Source: DATIXD01 sp035518875 (GTDB lineage Bacteria; Pseudomonadota; Gammaproteobacteria; Methylococcales; Methylococcaceae). Taken from it: a DNA stretch of 14,600 nucleotides. Every line of letters begins with the position of its first letter. Position 1 is the first letter of the stretch. Of this stretch, positions 6,957 through 13,656 are shown piece by piece. Under the pieces are notes generated by a model that did not search any database, had not been told where the DNA came from, and saw nothing but the letters and a program-made list of their open reading frames with translations. A program made the position numbers and the translations under genes. Where the stretch lies: positions 1 through 14,600 of the forward strand of contig DATIXD010000087.1 in assembly GCA_035518875.1 (NCBI GenBank). Reading direction: 5' to 3'.

Positions 6957-7898
6957 TTAATAGAGGCGTTCAAAAGGATATGATACTCGTTTCTTTAACC
7001 TTAACAAACTTTCTATCACTGGCCCATTGAAAGACCTTACCCAAGTCTTCGCCATTTGAGTGGGGGGAGACATTAATCTTAAATCCCATTTTTCCCCTTC
7101 GTATTGTTTCATCAGTTCGCGAACTCTCTTATATTCCAAATTTTCGTTCTTTGCATCCAGAACAAAGCTCACCGTAAGTTGTTTGCTATTCCCATAAGAA
7201 ATGGTACTATATATTTTTATAGTAAAGGAAACGTCTGCTGAAACTCCTTTTTCCTTAAATGCAGTTCCTGCCAACCCTGTCTCTGATAGCAGTTTATATG
7301 CCACGAAATCTTGGGAAATATAAAGATCAATAATATCCAAATAGTCGTAGCATACCCTGATTAAAGCAGGTGCGGCATCACGGAGGACTCCGGCTCCCAT
7401 AACCATCTTGCCCTTCCTTCGAGCCGCTGCCACGGCCGGGCAGTAATCAGCATCCTGAGACAGTATAACGGCTGTTGTCCAGTGATCTATTGTATCAAAC
7501 AGATGTGCGATCAATGCAGTATCAACCCCCTTTTCACTGGTGGTCCTTTCCTGAGTTTTTTCCTTGCATTTCGGACACTCAAAGTTAAAGGCCTCATTTT
7601 GCTCGCCGGGGACTCCTGCATCCAGCGTAGTGACCCCGGGTAACATATTGAGGCGCTGTAAGTACAGATATTGTTCGTTGGAATCAAGCTTGTTTGGTTC
7701 TCGTCCGAGTGTTTTTGAGGAGTGAAAAACCCAAATACCCGAAAGCGGATCATTGATGAGGGCACGGGATAGGAGGTCAAGATCAAGCCAATTGATGACG
7801 TAATCTTTATTCAATGGACTTTCATTTATTGGGGTCCGGGTCAGACTGTTGTAGAGGTTTGGTAAATCTATAAGTATCATACTCGTGTTTGTGCCCAT
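6957..7898 (-). CDS. NYN-domain (PIN-like) putative ribonuclease
   Basis: A 313-residue protein of the NYN/LabA-like branch of PIN nucleases. The acidic metal-binding set is visible: Asp11 and Asn14 in MILIDLPNLYNSL, Asp126 in SEKGVDTALIAHL, and Asp149/Asp151 in ILSQDADYCPAV, followed by the family's VMGAGVLRDAAPAL strand-helix. Between the first and second halves is a CPKC pair at residues 108-111, which could be half a zinc site or a redox pair. Residues 215-313 form a separate domain I do not recognise. NYN proteins usually cleave RNA; the target here is unknown. The gene is clearly more AT-rich than both flanks and stands alone. It converges on a broken transposase and begins 132 bases from a tRNA fragment, which suggests horizontal gain. 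Start 7898 has only a weak GGGG upstream, and ATG 7880 is possible. Confidence 0.8.
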   Translation of the reverse strand: MGTNTSMILIDLPNLYNSLTRTPINESPLNKDYVINWLDLDLLSRALINDPLSGIWVFHSSKTLGREPNKLDSNEQYLYLQRLNMLPGVTTLDAGVPGEQNEAFNFECPKCKEKTQERTTSEKGVDTALIAHLFDTIDHWTTAVILSQDADYCPAVAAARRKGKMVMGAGVLRDAAPALIRVCYDYLDIIDLYISQDFVAYKLLSETGLAGTAFKEKGVSADVSFTIKIYSTISYGNSKQLTVSFVLDAKNENLEYKRVRELMKQYEGEKWDLRLMSPPTQMAKTWVRSFNGPVIESLLRLKKRVSYPFERLY

Positions 7899-8030
7899 TC
7901 TGTGCCCCAGCCGGTTTGTCTATACCCAACTCGTACCAACTTATACCAATTTGAACTTTAACACAAAATCCATTGTGAAATCAAAATACTTGAGATATCA
8001 CAAGTTGTTTGCGTTTTACTGCGAATTTGG

Positions 8031-8076
8031 CTTCCTAATCAGCAGGTCGGTGGTTCAATCCCACTCGCCGGCTCCA
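8031..8076 (+). other. 3' half of a tRNA (probably Thr): attachment-site remnant
   Basis: The stretch starting TAATCAGCAGGTCGG at 8036 reads as the anticodon-stem 3' strand, variable loop, a full T arm (GGTGG, loop TTCAATC, CCACT), acceptor 3' strand CGCCGGC, discriminator T and CCA. The matching 5' acceptor GCCGGCG and D arm are absent upstream, where the sequence is AT-rich and unrelated. Similarity begins in the anticodon loop, the usual crossover point of tyrosine integrases that use tRNA genes. The sequence best fits tRNA-Thr with a GCCGGC acceptor; Arg(CCU) is the alternative if CCT is taken as the anticodon. By orientation, the inserted DNA should lie to the left. Confidence 0.75.
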
Positions 8077-8077
8077 T

Positions 8078-8106
8078 AATTCCAACGCGCATTGCGCGTT
8101 GGAATT
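8078..8106. repeat. Perfect 13-bp inverted repeat behind the tRNA fragment
   Basis: AATTCCAACGCGC at 8078-8090 and its exact reverse complement at 8094-8106 flank a three-base loop, ATT. It starts two bases after the CCA end of the tRNA remnant. No T-run follows on either strand, so it is a weak terminator candidate. It may be the original tRNA gene's processing or termination hairpin. Confidence 0.7.
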
Positions 8107-8177
8107 GGATCAATGGAGCAATGGATCAATAGAGAAATTGTCTGATCCTTCCAGTTACGATTTTCCATTCTCTATTG
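8106..8177. repeat. Short direct and inverted repeats in the intergenic spacer
   Basis: TGGATCAAT occurs at 8106-8114 and again at 8122-8130, 16 bases apart. CAATAGAGAA at 8127-8136 is matched by its reverse complement TTCTCTATTG at 8168-8177. No gene is visible in this spacer. The repeats could be recombinase arm sites or old hairpins; no function can be read from the sequence. Confidence 0.45.
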
Positions 8178-8187
8178 TCCAAGATAC

Positions 8188-8220
8188 AAAAAAGCCCCGT
8201 CCGCTTTGAACGGACGGGGC
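8188..8220 (-). terminator. Intrinsic terminator of the phosphoesterase gene
   Basis: Read on the minus strand, GCCCCGTCCG, loop TTCAAAG and CGGACGGGGC form a perfect ten-base-pair GC-rich stem followed by six T residues. It begins 24 bases after the stop codon of the phosphoesterase gene. This is a textbook Rho-independent terminator and marks the left end of the minus-strand block. Confidence 0.93.
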
Positions 8221-8244
8221 CGGTTCAACGTAACCAGTTCCGAT

Positions 8245-9537
8245 CTAGAAAAGGTCCGACATCACTCTTACGTTTGAATCGCACGCATGGTTCAGGCACG
8301 TCAAATCGAAGCCGGCTTCGAGCGACTTGAGCAAGGAGAAGTGGGTGTAGAAATTCGCGCTCTGAGCCCTGCGTCCGTCGTAGCTTGTGTCCACGATCAG
8401 CAACACTTGGTTCTGGGTCGGGGCGATACTGTAATCGTTTTCATCCCACAGCACCACGATGGCATTCCGGCCGTGACGCCACGCGGGCGAGTCGTGGATG
8501 GCGGTGACCAGCAAATGCAAAGTGACGTCGCCACGGTAGATCAAGCCGGGGTTGAGACCGACCTGGGTGCCATTGTCGTTCGGATCATAATAACAGACCG
8601 GGCCGGCATTCCCGCGTCCGTGCTGGTCGTTGCACTGGTTCGGGGCGATGAACGAAAACGCCGGCACGTCACCGGAGCTTAGGTCCGCAAAGAGGCCGTT
8701 TGAGCCTTCAAAACCGGCGACATTATCCAAGCTGTTTCGCCGGTCGTCGCCTTCCTGAACGTTTCGGAAGTAGACGAACGGGTTGTGTTTTACGGCGTAT
8801 AGCGCAACCAGGTTGCTTTGTGTCTGCCCCGTTCCCGGCAGGGCCGCATCGAGATCGCTGTTGTTGGTGAAGAAGCCGTCGCTGACGTTGACCGCGTCGG
8901 GGCCGGAGGGCGGAAGGCTCTCTTGATAGCTCTTCCAGTCCAATCGGGCCGCGACCAATTGATCCGCGATCGTCTTGCCCAGAATATGCCGGTCCGCCGG
9001 AATGGACTGAACGCCATCGATGTTGATCTCCCCCGGAGGGCCCGAGGTCTCGTTCGTATAGTCGATGGCCGGCGTCTCCGCGTCGGTCCCCTGGCCCCCG
9101 ATGGGGCAAATATCGGGGCTGGGGGGCGTATCGGTTGCGACGATCCCGGAGGCGAGGTTCGTGGTGCACTGGGCGTTGTGCCAGTCCGGAGAATTGTCGG
9201 TTAGAACCCCGAAGTTCGATCCGCCGACCACTTCCAGGTAGTTGGTCAGGCTGGGGTGGGCGATCGCGAAGTAATTCGTCGCGGCATTGGCGGACTTCAT
9301 CAGTTGGTTGGTGAAGGGCGCATTCGGGTTGTTCACAATCTGACCGTAGCCGTGATTCTCCATCATGATCACAAAAACGTGGTCCAGGTGCGGAACGCCT
9401 CGGGGAACTTTTCCTTCCTCAGCGGAGACGGGGCCCGCGAAGGCTATAACCAACAGAGCCAAAGCGACTGCCGTTGCTTTCCTATTCACACGCTTTCCTG
9501 TCCGTAGCGAAGGGTCGGCCACTTTCGTTTCTCGCAT
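8245..9537 (-). CDS. Secreted phosphoesterase (PF04185-type, acid phosphatase/phospholipase C superfamily)
   Basis: A 430-residue exported metal-dependent phosphoesterase. After a basic start there is a hydrophobic signal segment at residues 21-38 with likely cleavage at VSA/EE near 39. Mature motifs follow the family order: VFVIMMENHGYGQI (57-67, Glu60, Asn61), AHPSLTNYL (93-101) carrying the nucleophile region, PNQCNDQHG (299-307), VVLWDENDYS (361-370) and YTHFSLLKSLE (397-407). These supply the metal ligands and nucleophile of the alkaline-phosphatase fold. Known relatives include acid phosphatases and phosphatidylcholine-type phospholipases C, so the substrate is not determined. GGAGG lies six bases before the ATG at 9537. 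Four cysteines that could pair (124, 144, 302, 315) support export. It is transcribed alone or at the end of the minus-strand run and ends at a strong terminator. Confidence 0.88.
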   Translation of the reverse strand: MRETKVADPSLRTGKRVNRKATAVALALLVIAFAGPVSAEEGKVPRGVPHLDHVFVIMMENHGYGQIVNNPNAPFTNQLMKSANAATNYFAIAHPSLTNYLEVVGGSNFGVLTDNSPDWHNAQCTTNLASGIVATDTPPSPDICPIGGQGTDAETPAIDYTNETSGPPGEINIDGVQSIPADRHILGKTIADQLVAARLDWKSYQESLPPSGPDAVNVSDGFFTNNSDLDAALPGTGQTQSNLVALYAVKHNPFVYFRNVQEGDDRRNSLDNVAGFEGSNGLFADLSSGDVPAFSFIAPNQCNDQHGRGNAGPVCYYDPNDNGTQVGLNPGLIYRGDVTLHLLVTAIHDSPAWRHGRNAIVVLWDENDYSIAPTQNQVLLIVDTSYDGRRAQSANFYTHFSLLKSLEAGFDLTCLNHACDSNVRVMSDLF

Positions 9538-9815
9538 GAGGAATCCTCCTTCTTCAGGGTTAGCTACTGAACTCGCATCGATTATGGCCGCGCACTGTTA
9601 CGCCCTCCTCAATTCGATATCAAGAATCTGTAAAAACTTGCGGAGAATTCATTTGTATGTTTGTCGGTCCTACGTCCAAGGGCCGCAGGTGCCATCAGAC
9701 CCGCGGCGTAAAAGGGGATGGATGCGCGATCGGATTGAGCGTACAGCGTTGCGGATAAGCGGCGGGAAGGAGTGTTAGGGAAGGCCAGCCTCCCCCTCCC
9801 ACGACCGTGGCCCGC

Positions 9816-10352
9816 TTAGGGCGCGGCCGGACCCGGCGGAGGGGGATTGTCGGGCGCCTTTGACCGCTGATCGACATAGTCCGTCAGACTCTTCCTTAAA
9901 TTTTGAATGGCGGCCGATTTCTGCATGTCCTTGGGCAATTCCTGAAACTGCTTCCCGATGTAAGCCTTCAAATCCTTACCGGATTCCTCTGCCTGCTGGC
10001 CGAGAACATTCCGGGTGGCCTCGCTCGTGCGGTTGAGTTTGTCGAGCGAGGCGTTGAGTTGATCAAGCGCCGCATTGACCTTGACCAACTGTTCGGAGCT
10101 CTGCCGCGCGTACTTCGCGGCGTACTCATCCGCCCGGTAGATGGGTCCGCTGCAGTTGATGCGATTGTCGCCCTTGTCTTGAATGACGCCCTCGCATACA
10201 AAACCTACGGTCAGGCCTGTCGCGGATGATATACCGCTTGGGTAATTTGTTATTTCCTGCGCTCGGACGCTCGCGGTCGCTTCAAATGCAAGCGCCCCCA
10301 CGGCGATCATCATCAGAGAATAGTTTTTGATCGATGTCTTGTTCGCTTTCAT
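9816..10352 (-). CDS. Small secreted coiled-coil protein, function unknown
   Basis: A 178-residue protein that I do not recognise. It starts with a signal peptide (basic KANKTSIKN, hydrophobic core to about 25, likely cleavage VRA/QE at 31). The mature part has two cysteines, 53 and 67, in GFVCEGV and RINCSGP that may form a disulfide. A helical heptad-like stretch at about 83-120 (LVKVNAALDQLNASLDKLNR) and a proline-rich tail, NPPPPGPAAP, follow. I chose ATG 10352 because AAGGAGGG lies directly upstream; the frame runs open further upstream but without a signal peptide. It sits between the phosphoesterase and the TPR lipoprotein gene on the same strand. A periplasmic or surface structural role is likely, but nothing is proven. 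Confidence 0.7.
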   Translation of the reverse strand: MKANKTSIKNYSLMMIAVGALAFEATASVRAQEITNYPSGISSATGLTVGFVCEGVIQDKGDNRINCSGPIYRADEYAAKYARQSSEQLVKVNAALDQLNASLDKLNRTSEATRNVLGQQAEESGKDLKAYIGKQFQELPKDMQKSAAIQNLRKSLTDYVDQRSKAPDNPPPPGPAAP

Positions 10353-10370
10353 TAAATTCCCTCCTTGACA

Positions 10371-10386
10371 GGGCCGCCGGCGGCCC
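10371..10386. promoter_or_regulatory. Perfect GC palindrome before the Shine-Dalgarno
   Basis: GGGCCGCCGGCGGCCC is a 16-base perfect palindrome within the leader of the small secreted protein gene, five bases before its GGAGG. As RNA it could fold into a very stable short hairpin next to the ribosome site, or as DNA serve as a dimeric operator. There is no adjacent T-run. Confidence 0.4.
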
Positions 10387-10478
10387 GGTGAACCCCGGAC
10401 GAATACCGGTGCGCAGATTTCCCGCACACGCTCCCAAAACCCGAAAAATATCTTACCCTTTTTTATGGGGATTGTATA

Positions 10479-10494
10479 GGGAGGGTAGGGAGGG
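10479..10494 (+). other. G-quadruplex motif just after the TPR gene
   Basis: GGGAGGGTAGGGAGGG on the plus strand has four G3 tracts with loops of one, two and one bases. It lies six bases beyond the stop codon of the minus-strand TPR gene. The transcript carries the C-rich complement, so the G-rich strand is the template. Such a site could pause RNA polymerase where no ordinary terminator is visible. Confidence 0.6.
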
Positions 10495-10500
10495 CGTGCT

Positions 10501-11370
10501 TCAGGGCCCGATTTTCTCGAGGAGTCCCAACTTGTTCTGAATCTGTTGCAACTGGTGCCGGATCTCTTCCTGATCGGGCTTGATCTCAAGGGATCGCTTT
10601 AGATCCATGGAAGCGAGGGACAGCTTCTCCTCGCTGTTGTATTTTAAGGCCCGCACATTGTATACATTGGTCAACTGATTGACGAGGTCCGGATCGGAGG
10701 AATTTATTTCGTACGACTTCTCCAGCTGTTTGATGGCCCCGTTGAAGTCGCCTTTTTCAAAGAGGGCCGTTCCTTCCAGAGTATACTTCTTCTCCAGGGC
10801 CTGATTGGTCCTGGGAAGGTCGGTCTGCGCGCGGGCCTCATCAGGGTCGGCTTTTAAAACCTCCAGAAATGCAATCCGGGCTTCCTCGTAATTTCCCTGC
10901 TCGAACTGTTCCTGCCCCTCATCATAATAGAAGTCCACGGTGGCCTCGATGTCTTTATCGAGAGCCTCGAGCAGCATACGGACCCTGCGGTGCTTTGGGT
11001 AACCTTCGAGGGCCTCTTCGAGCTCCTTCTTGGCCTTAAAGAGCTCTCCCTCCTTTTGGTCTTGCAGTGCCGCGTTCAAATGGGTGCTGGCCTCCGATAC
11101 GCGGACGTTGGCCCTTTTAAGGTACTCCTGCGCCTGTTTGAAGCTTGGATGGTCCGAGGGCACGGTCGCCAGCTCCGTCACCGCGGATTTGTAAAGCCCG
11201 TCCCGGTAGAACTGTACGCCCCGGTGGTAGGCATCGGGGGCCTTGAATTTTTGAAAATGGAGCCAGTCCAACGGGGGATATTTCAGCAGACTGCAACCCA
11301 TCAGCCCCCAAATCAGTCCTACGGACAGCGGCCAGAGAGGGGATCGGGTTTTTTTAATGACCATCGGCAT
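10501..11370 (-). CDS. TPR-repeat lipoprotein
   Basis: A 289-residue protein with an N-terminal lipoprotein signal (KKTRSPLWP, hydrophobic core, lipobox LMGC with Cys26), followed almost entirely by tetratricopeptide-type helix pairs. Clear units include YHRGVQFYRDGLYKSAVTEL, EGQEQFEQGNYEEARIAFLE and EGTALFEKGDFNGAIKQLEK. TPR lipoproteins act as scaffolds in envelope assemblies. I chose ATG 11370, which has AGGA six bases upstream. The start lies inside the end of the HD-GYP gene, so the two share 17 bases and are probably translationally coupled. That suggests the lipoprotein serves the same pathway as the c-di-GMP protein, perhaps as the envelope-side partner; this is inference. ATG 11364 is an alternative start. 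Confidence 0.85.
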   Translation of the reverse strand: MPMVIKKTRSPLWPLSVGLIWGLMGCSLLKYPPLDWLHFQKFKAPDAYHRGVQFYRDGLYKSAVTELATVPSDHPSFKQAQEYLKRANVRVSEASTHLNAALQDQKEGELFKAKKELEEALEGYPKHRRVRMLLEALDKDIEATVDFYYDEGQEQFEQGNYEEARIAFLEVLKADPDEARAQTDLPRTNQALEKKYTLEGTALFEKGDFNGAIKQLEKSYEINSSDPDLVNQLTNVYNVRALKYNSEEKLSLASMDLKRSLEIKPDQEEIRHQLQQIQNKLGLLEKIGP

Positions 11371-12787
11371 ATTTGTTCCTGATTTTTTCAATGACCCCGG
11401 CATCCAGCAGTTCCAGAAATAAACGGAGAACCTCCGGATCGAACTGACGTCCCTTGCCCGTAACGAGCCTTTTTCGGGCCTCATCTTCCGGCAAAGGCCC
11501 CCTGTAAGGTCGACTGGAAGTCATCGAGTCGTAGGCGTCCACCACGTTAATGATCCGGCTGCTTTGGGGGATCTGCTCTCCCTTCAGGCCTTGGGGATAG
11601 CCCTTTCCATTGAAAAATTCGTGGTGGGCATAGACGGCCATGGCTACCTGTTTGAGGGATTCGACCTCCTCCAGGATATGACGTCCGATCTCCGGGTGCA
11701 GATGCATGGTCTGCATCTCCTGGAAGGAAAGGGGCTTGGGTTTCATAAGAATCTCGTCCTTGATCCCTATCTTTCCAATATCGTGCAGAATCGCCGTCAA
11801 CTCGAGTACTTTTAAGTCATTTCTCGATAGAGCCAAGCGCCTGCCGACTTGAACGGCATATTGGCTGACCCTCTGGCAGTGGCCTTGGGTATAGGAATCC
11901 TTCGCTTCAACGGCCGCCGCCAAGGCCCGGGTGGTCTCCAGGTAGCCACGCTCCACATCTTCATAAGCGCCCCTGAGGTGGCCTATCATGGAATTGAAGG
12001 ATTTTCCCAACTGTCCCAACTCATCGCGACTTTTCTCGGGGATCCAGATCTCCAGGTTTCCGGTGGCGATTTCACCCGTGGCCCTTACAAGCTGGGCTAC
12101 GGGGCGCAAAAACATATTGGATAGGAAAAATATACCCGCCACCCCGAGGAACAAACCCAATCCCATGGTCCAGAAAGTCCGGATTTCGGCCTCCCGGATT
12201 GTTTCTTCAATTCGTGCCGGATTGAGTTCGATATAGGCCCTGCCGATGATCTTGGTTCCGTATTGGATGGGAGATGAGATTTCAATGATGGGCAGCGATC
12301 CATCGAAGGTATGAATCAGGGTATTGTCGCTTGAACCGTCTTGTTGTCCCTGAACCGGGGGAACAAGAGGCTTGGAGATCTTGGTCATATCCGAGTGCAT
12401 GATAATGACGTCTTGATTGTTTACAATAAATGCGGAAACGACGTCCTTGTTTTTCCGGATTGCCCCGATGAGAGAACTCAAGGTCAATAGATCGTGTCCC
12501 AGCAGTGCATCGCGGGAACTCACGGCCAAGTTGCCGGCCAGCAGGTTTCCGCGATTTTCGACCTCCTGAGCCAGGAAGTGCCTCTGTTGATCGAATGAGA
12601 AAAGGGAAACCATGAAAATGACCATGGAGAAGAGAAGACCGAATAGAACGATCAACTTTGTTTTGAGGCCGAAGGGGGTTAGGGTAAGCCAATGGAGCCG
12701 AGACCCCGGTCCTTTCTGCTTAAGTCCGTTTTGTTGGCTGGACACCCTCTCGATGCTTGTTTTCCCGAACGACATGGGGATTTTCAT
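11354..12787 (-). CDS. Membrane sensor with HAMP and HD-GYP c-di-GMP phosphodiesterase domains
   Basis: A 477-residue sensor. A first membrane helix (TKLIVLFGLLFSMVIFMVSL) is followed by a periplasmic sensing domain of about 140 residues and a second helix (TMGLGLFLGVAGIFFL). Next come a HAMP linker with RPVAQLVRATGEIATGNLE and RDELGQLGKSFNSM, and a complete HD-GYP domain. The catalytic signature is intact: ILHDIGKIGIKDEIL, HPEIGRHILE, AHHEFFNGKGYPQGLKGEQIP without its last residue, and VVDAYDSMTSSRPYR. HD-GYP enzymes hydrolyse c-di-GMP, ultimately to GMP. ATG 12787 is preferred over the in-frame GTG at 12811, because the predicted transcription start falls at about 12812 and would make the GTG leaderless. 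Neither start has a good Shine-Dalgarno. The 3' end overlaps the TPR lipoprotein gene. Confidence 0.92.
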   Translation of the reverse strand: MKIPMSFGKTSIERVSSQQNGLKQKGPGSRLHWLTLTPFGLKTKLIVLFGLLFSMVIFMVSLFSFDQQRHFLAQEVENRGNLLAGNLAVSSRDALLGHDLLTLSSLIGAIRKNKDVVSAFIVNNQDVIIMHSDMTKISKPLVPPVQGQQDGSSDNTLIHTFDGSLPIIEISSPIQYGTKIIGRAYIELNPARIEETIREAEIRTFWTMGLGLFLGVAGIFFLSNMFLRPVAQLVRATGEIATGNLEIWIPEKSRDELGQLGKSFNSMIGHLRGAYEDVERGYLETTRALAAAVEAKDSYTQGHCQRVSQYAVQVGRRLALSRNDLKVLELTAILHDIGKIGIKDEILMKPKPLSFQEMQTMHLHPEIGRHILEEVESLKQVAMAVYAHHEFFNGKGYPQGLKGEQIPQSSRIINVVDAYDSMTSSRPYRGPLPEDEARKRLVTGKGRQFDPEVLRLFLELLDAGVIEKIRNKYADGH

Positions 12788-12818
12788 TGTTTTTTCGGAT
12801 GGTTTGTTCACGATTTTA

Positions 12819-12846
12819 AGTATATCAGGAGCCGCTTTTTGGTCAA
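12819..12846 (-). promoter_or_regulatory. Sigma70-type promoter for the HD-GYP/TPR operon
   Basis: Read on the minus strand, TTGACC (12846-12841) and TATACT (12824-12819) are separated by 16 bases. Each hexamer matches five of six consensus bases. The expected transcription start, at about 12812, lies 25 bases before the preferred ATG of the HD-GYP gene. This separates its transcription from the upstream minus-strand gene. Confidence 0.6.
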
Positions 12847-12946
12847 GGCAAGAAGGCCGTACTGATCGGGGTATTTTTTGTGGAATTCCGGGCGGCCAAA
12901 CCGGACGGATCCTCGTGGAATCTACAGGCGGCCTGATCGGATAATC

Positions 12947-13360
12947 TCAGGAGGGGTAAAATTCGACCTTGTTGACATACGCATTGACGGCGTAGAGTTT
13001 CAGATTATTGGATTGGGAATCGTGCGGGTAAAGAAAAAAGCCCTGCCGGTCCTGGCCGTAATTCTGGGTATAACCGTAGAGAATCTCGCCGTCCTTGAAA
13101 TGAACAACGGTTTTTTTTCCGTAAAATGTCTTTCCGGGCTTTGAAAACGCTTTGTCTTCCTGGTATTCTTTCTTTCCCACAAAGTCCTTCACGAAGAAAA
13201 TTCCTTTGAGGTCTCCGATGGAAACCTTGACGGATGTACTCGTCGACGGTCGATTCACCAAGGACAGGTGAAAACTGTCCCGGTTTGTGGAAAAATCCTT
13301 GGAAATTCCCTTAAGGACCCGGCCGCTTTGGAAGCGAACGACCAATTTCTGATCCGACAC
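12947..13360 (-). CDS. Small protein with internally duplicated domain (DUF6982-like)
   Basis: A 137-residue soluble protein without signal peptide or membrane helix. It contains two copies of one motif: KLVVRFQSGRVLKGISKDFS at residues 5-24 and KTVVHFKDGEILYGYTQNYG at about 83-102. Each is followed by an F-rich strand (DSFHLSL; QGFFLYP) and a closing strand ending in KGIFFVKDF or NKVEFYP. The pattern resembles small beta-barrel proteins annotated DUF6982, found next to PilZ and c-di-GMP genes in several phyla; the family name is from memory and not checked. The start is GTG 13360 with AGGAGGG upstream. The gene precedes the HD-GYP operon on the same strand, so a role in the same signalling is possible but unproven. 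Confidence 0.7.
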   Translation of the reverse strand: MSDQKLVVRFQSGRVLKGISKDFSTNRDSFHLSLVNRPSTSTSVKVSIGDLKGIFFVKDFVGKKEYQEDKAFSKPGKTFYGKKTVVHFKDGEILYGYTQNYGQDRQGFFLYPHDSQSNNLKLYAVNAYVNKVEFYPS

Positions 13361-13455
13361 GGTGAGCGTCCCTCCTATTTTTCCCCGGAAAGACAGGGAC
13401 TTTTCATTTTCGGAAATTTCGAACGGATAATCGGATCGTTGCGCTCTTTGCTATA

Positions 13456-13483
13456 AGGATACCCGACTTATTTGTCCTGTCAA
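13456..13483 (-). promoter_or_regulatory. Candidate sigma70 promoter for the duplicated-domain gene
   Basis: On the minus strand, a perfect TTGACA (13483-13478) is followed after 16 bases by TATCCT (13461-13456), which keeps the key T, A and final T. The predicted start at about 13449 leaves an 88-base leader before the GTG at 13360. No other gene lies in the interval. Confidence 0.5.
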
Positions 13484-13656
13484 ATCATATAATACGCATG
13501 CTTTTTCGGGTTTTGGCGTCCTGGCGAGATCTCTTCATGAAAATTGGAACGGTGGGCTGATGGTAGGTCGCTTGCCGGTTCGGAGATCGTCGTCTCGATC
13601 GGTGCGATCGGAATATCATCCGCTTCGTACCACCCGTTCGGGATTTTCTCGCCGGA

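Noticed and set aside
8031..8076. An intact, functional tRNA gene
   Set aside because: The 5' acceptor strand and D arm are missing upstream, so only the 3' half is present.
8078..8177. CRISPR-like repeat array
   Set aside because: The repeats are short, few and not regularly spaced, and no cas gene is present.
8818..9204. Long plus-strand ORFs opposite the phosphoesterase gene (also 8287-8682 and 9365-9778)
   Set aside because: They are antisense shadows of a well-supported gene; their translations are Arg/Gly-rich without motifs.
13488..13493. Plus-strand TATAAT as a divergent promoter
   Set aside because: No fitting -35 element is present at the right distance and no supported plus-strand gene follows.
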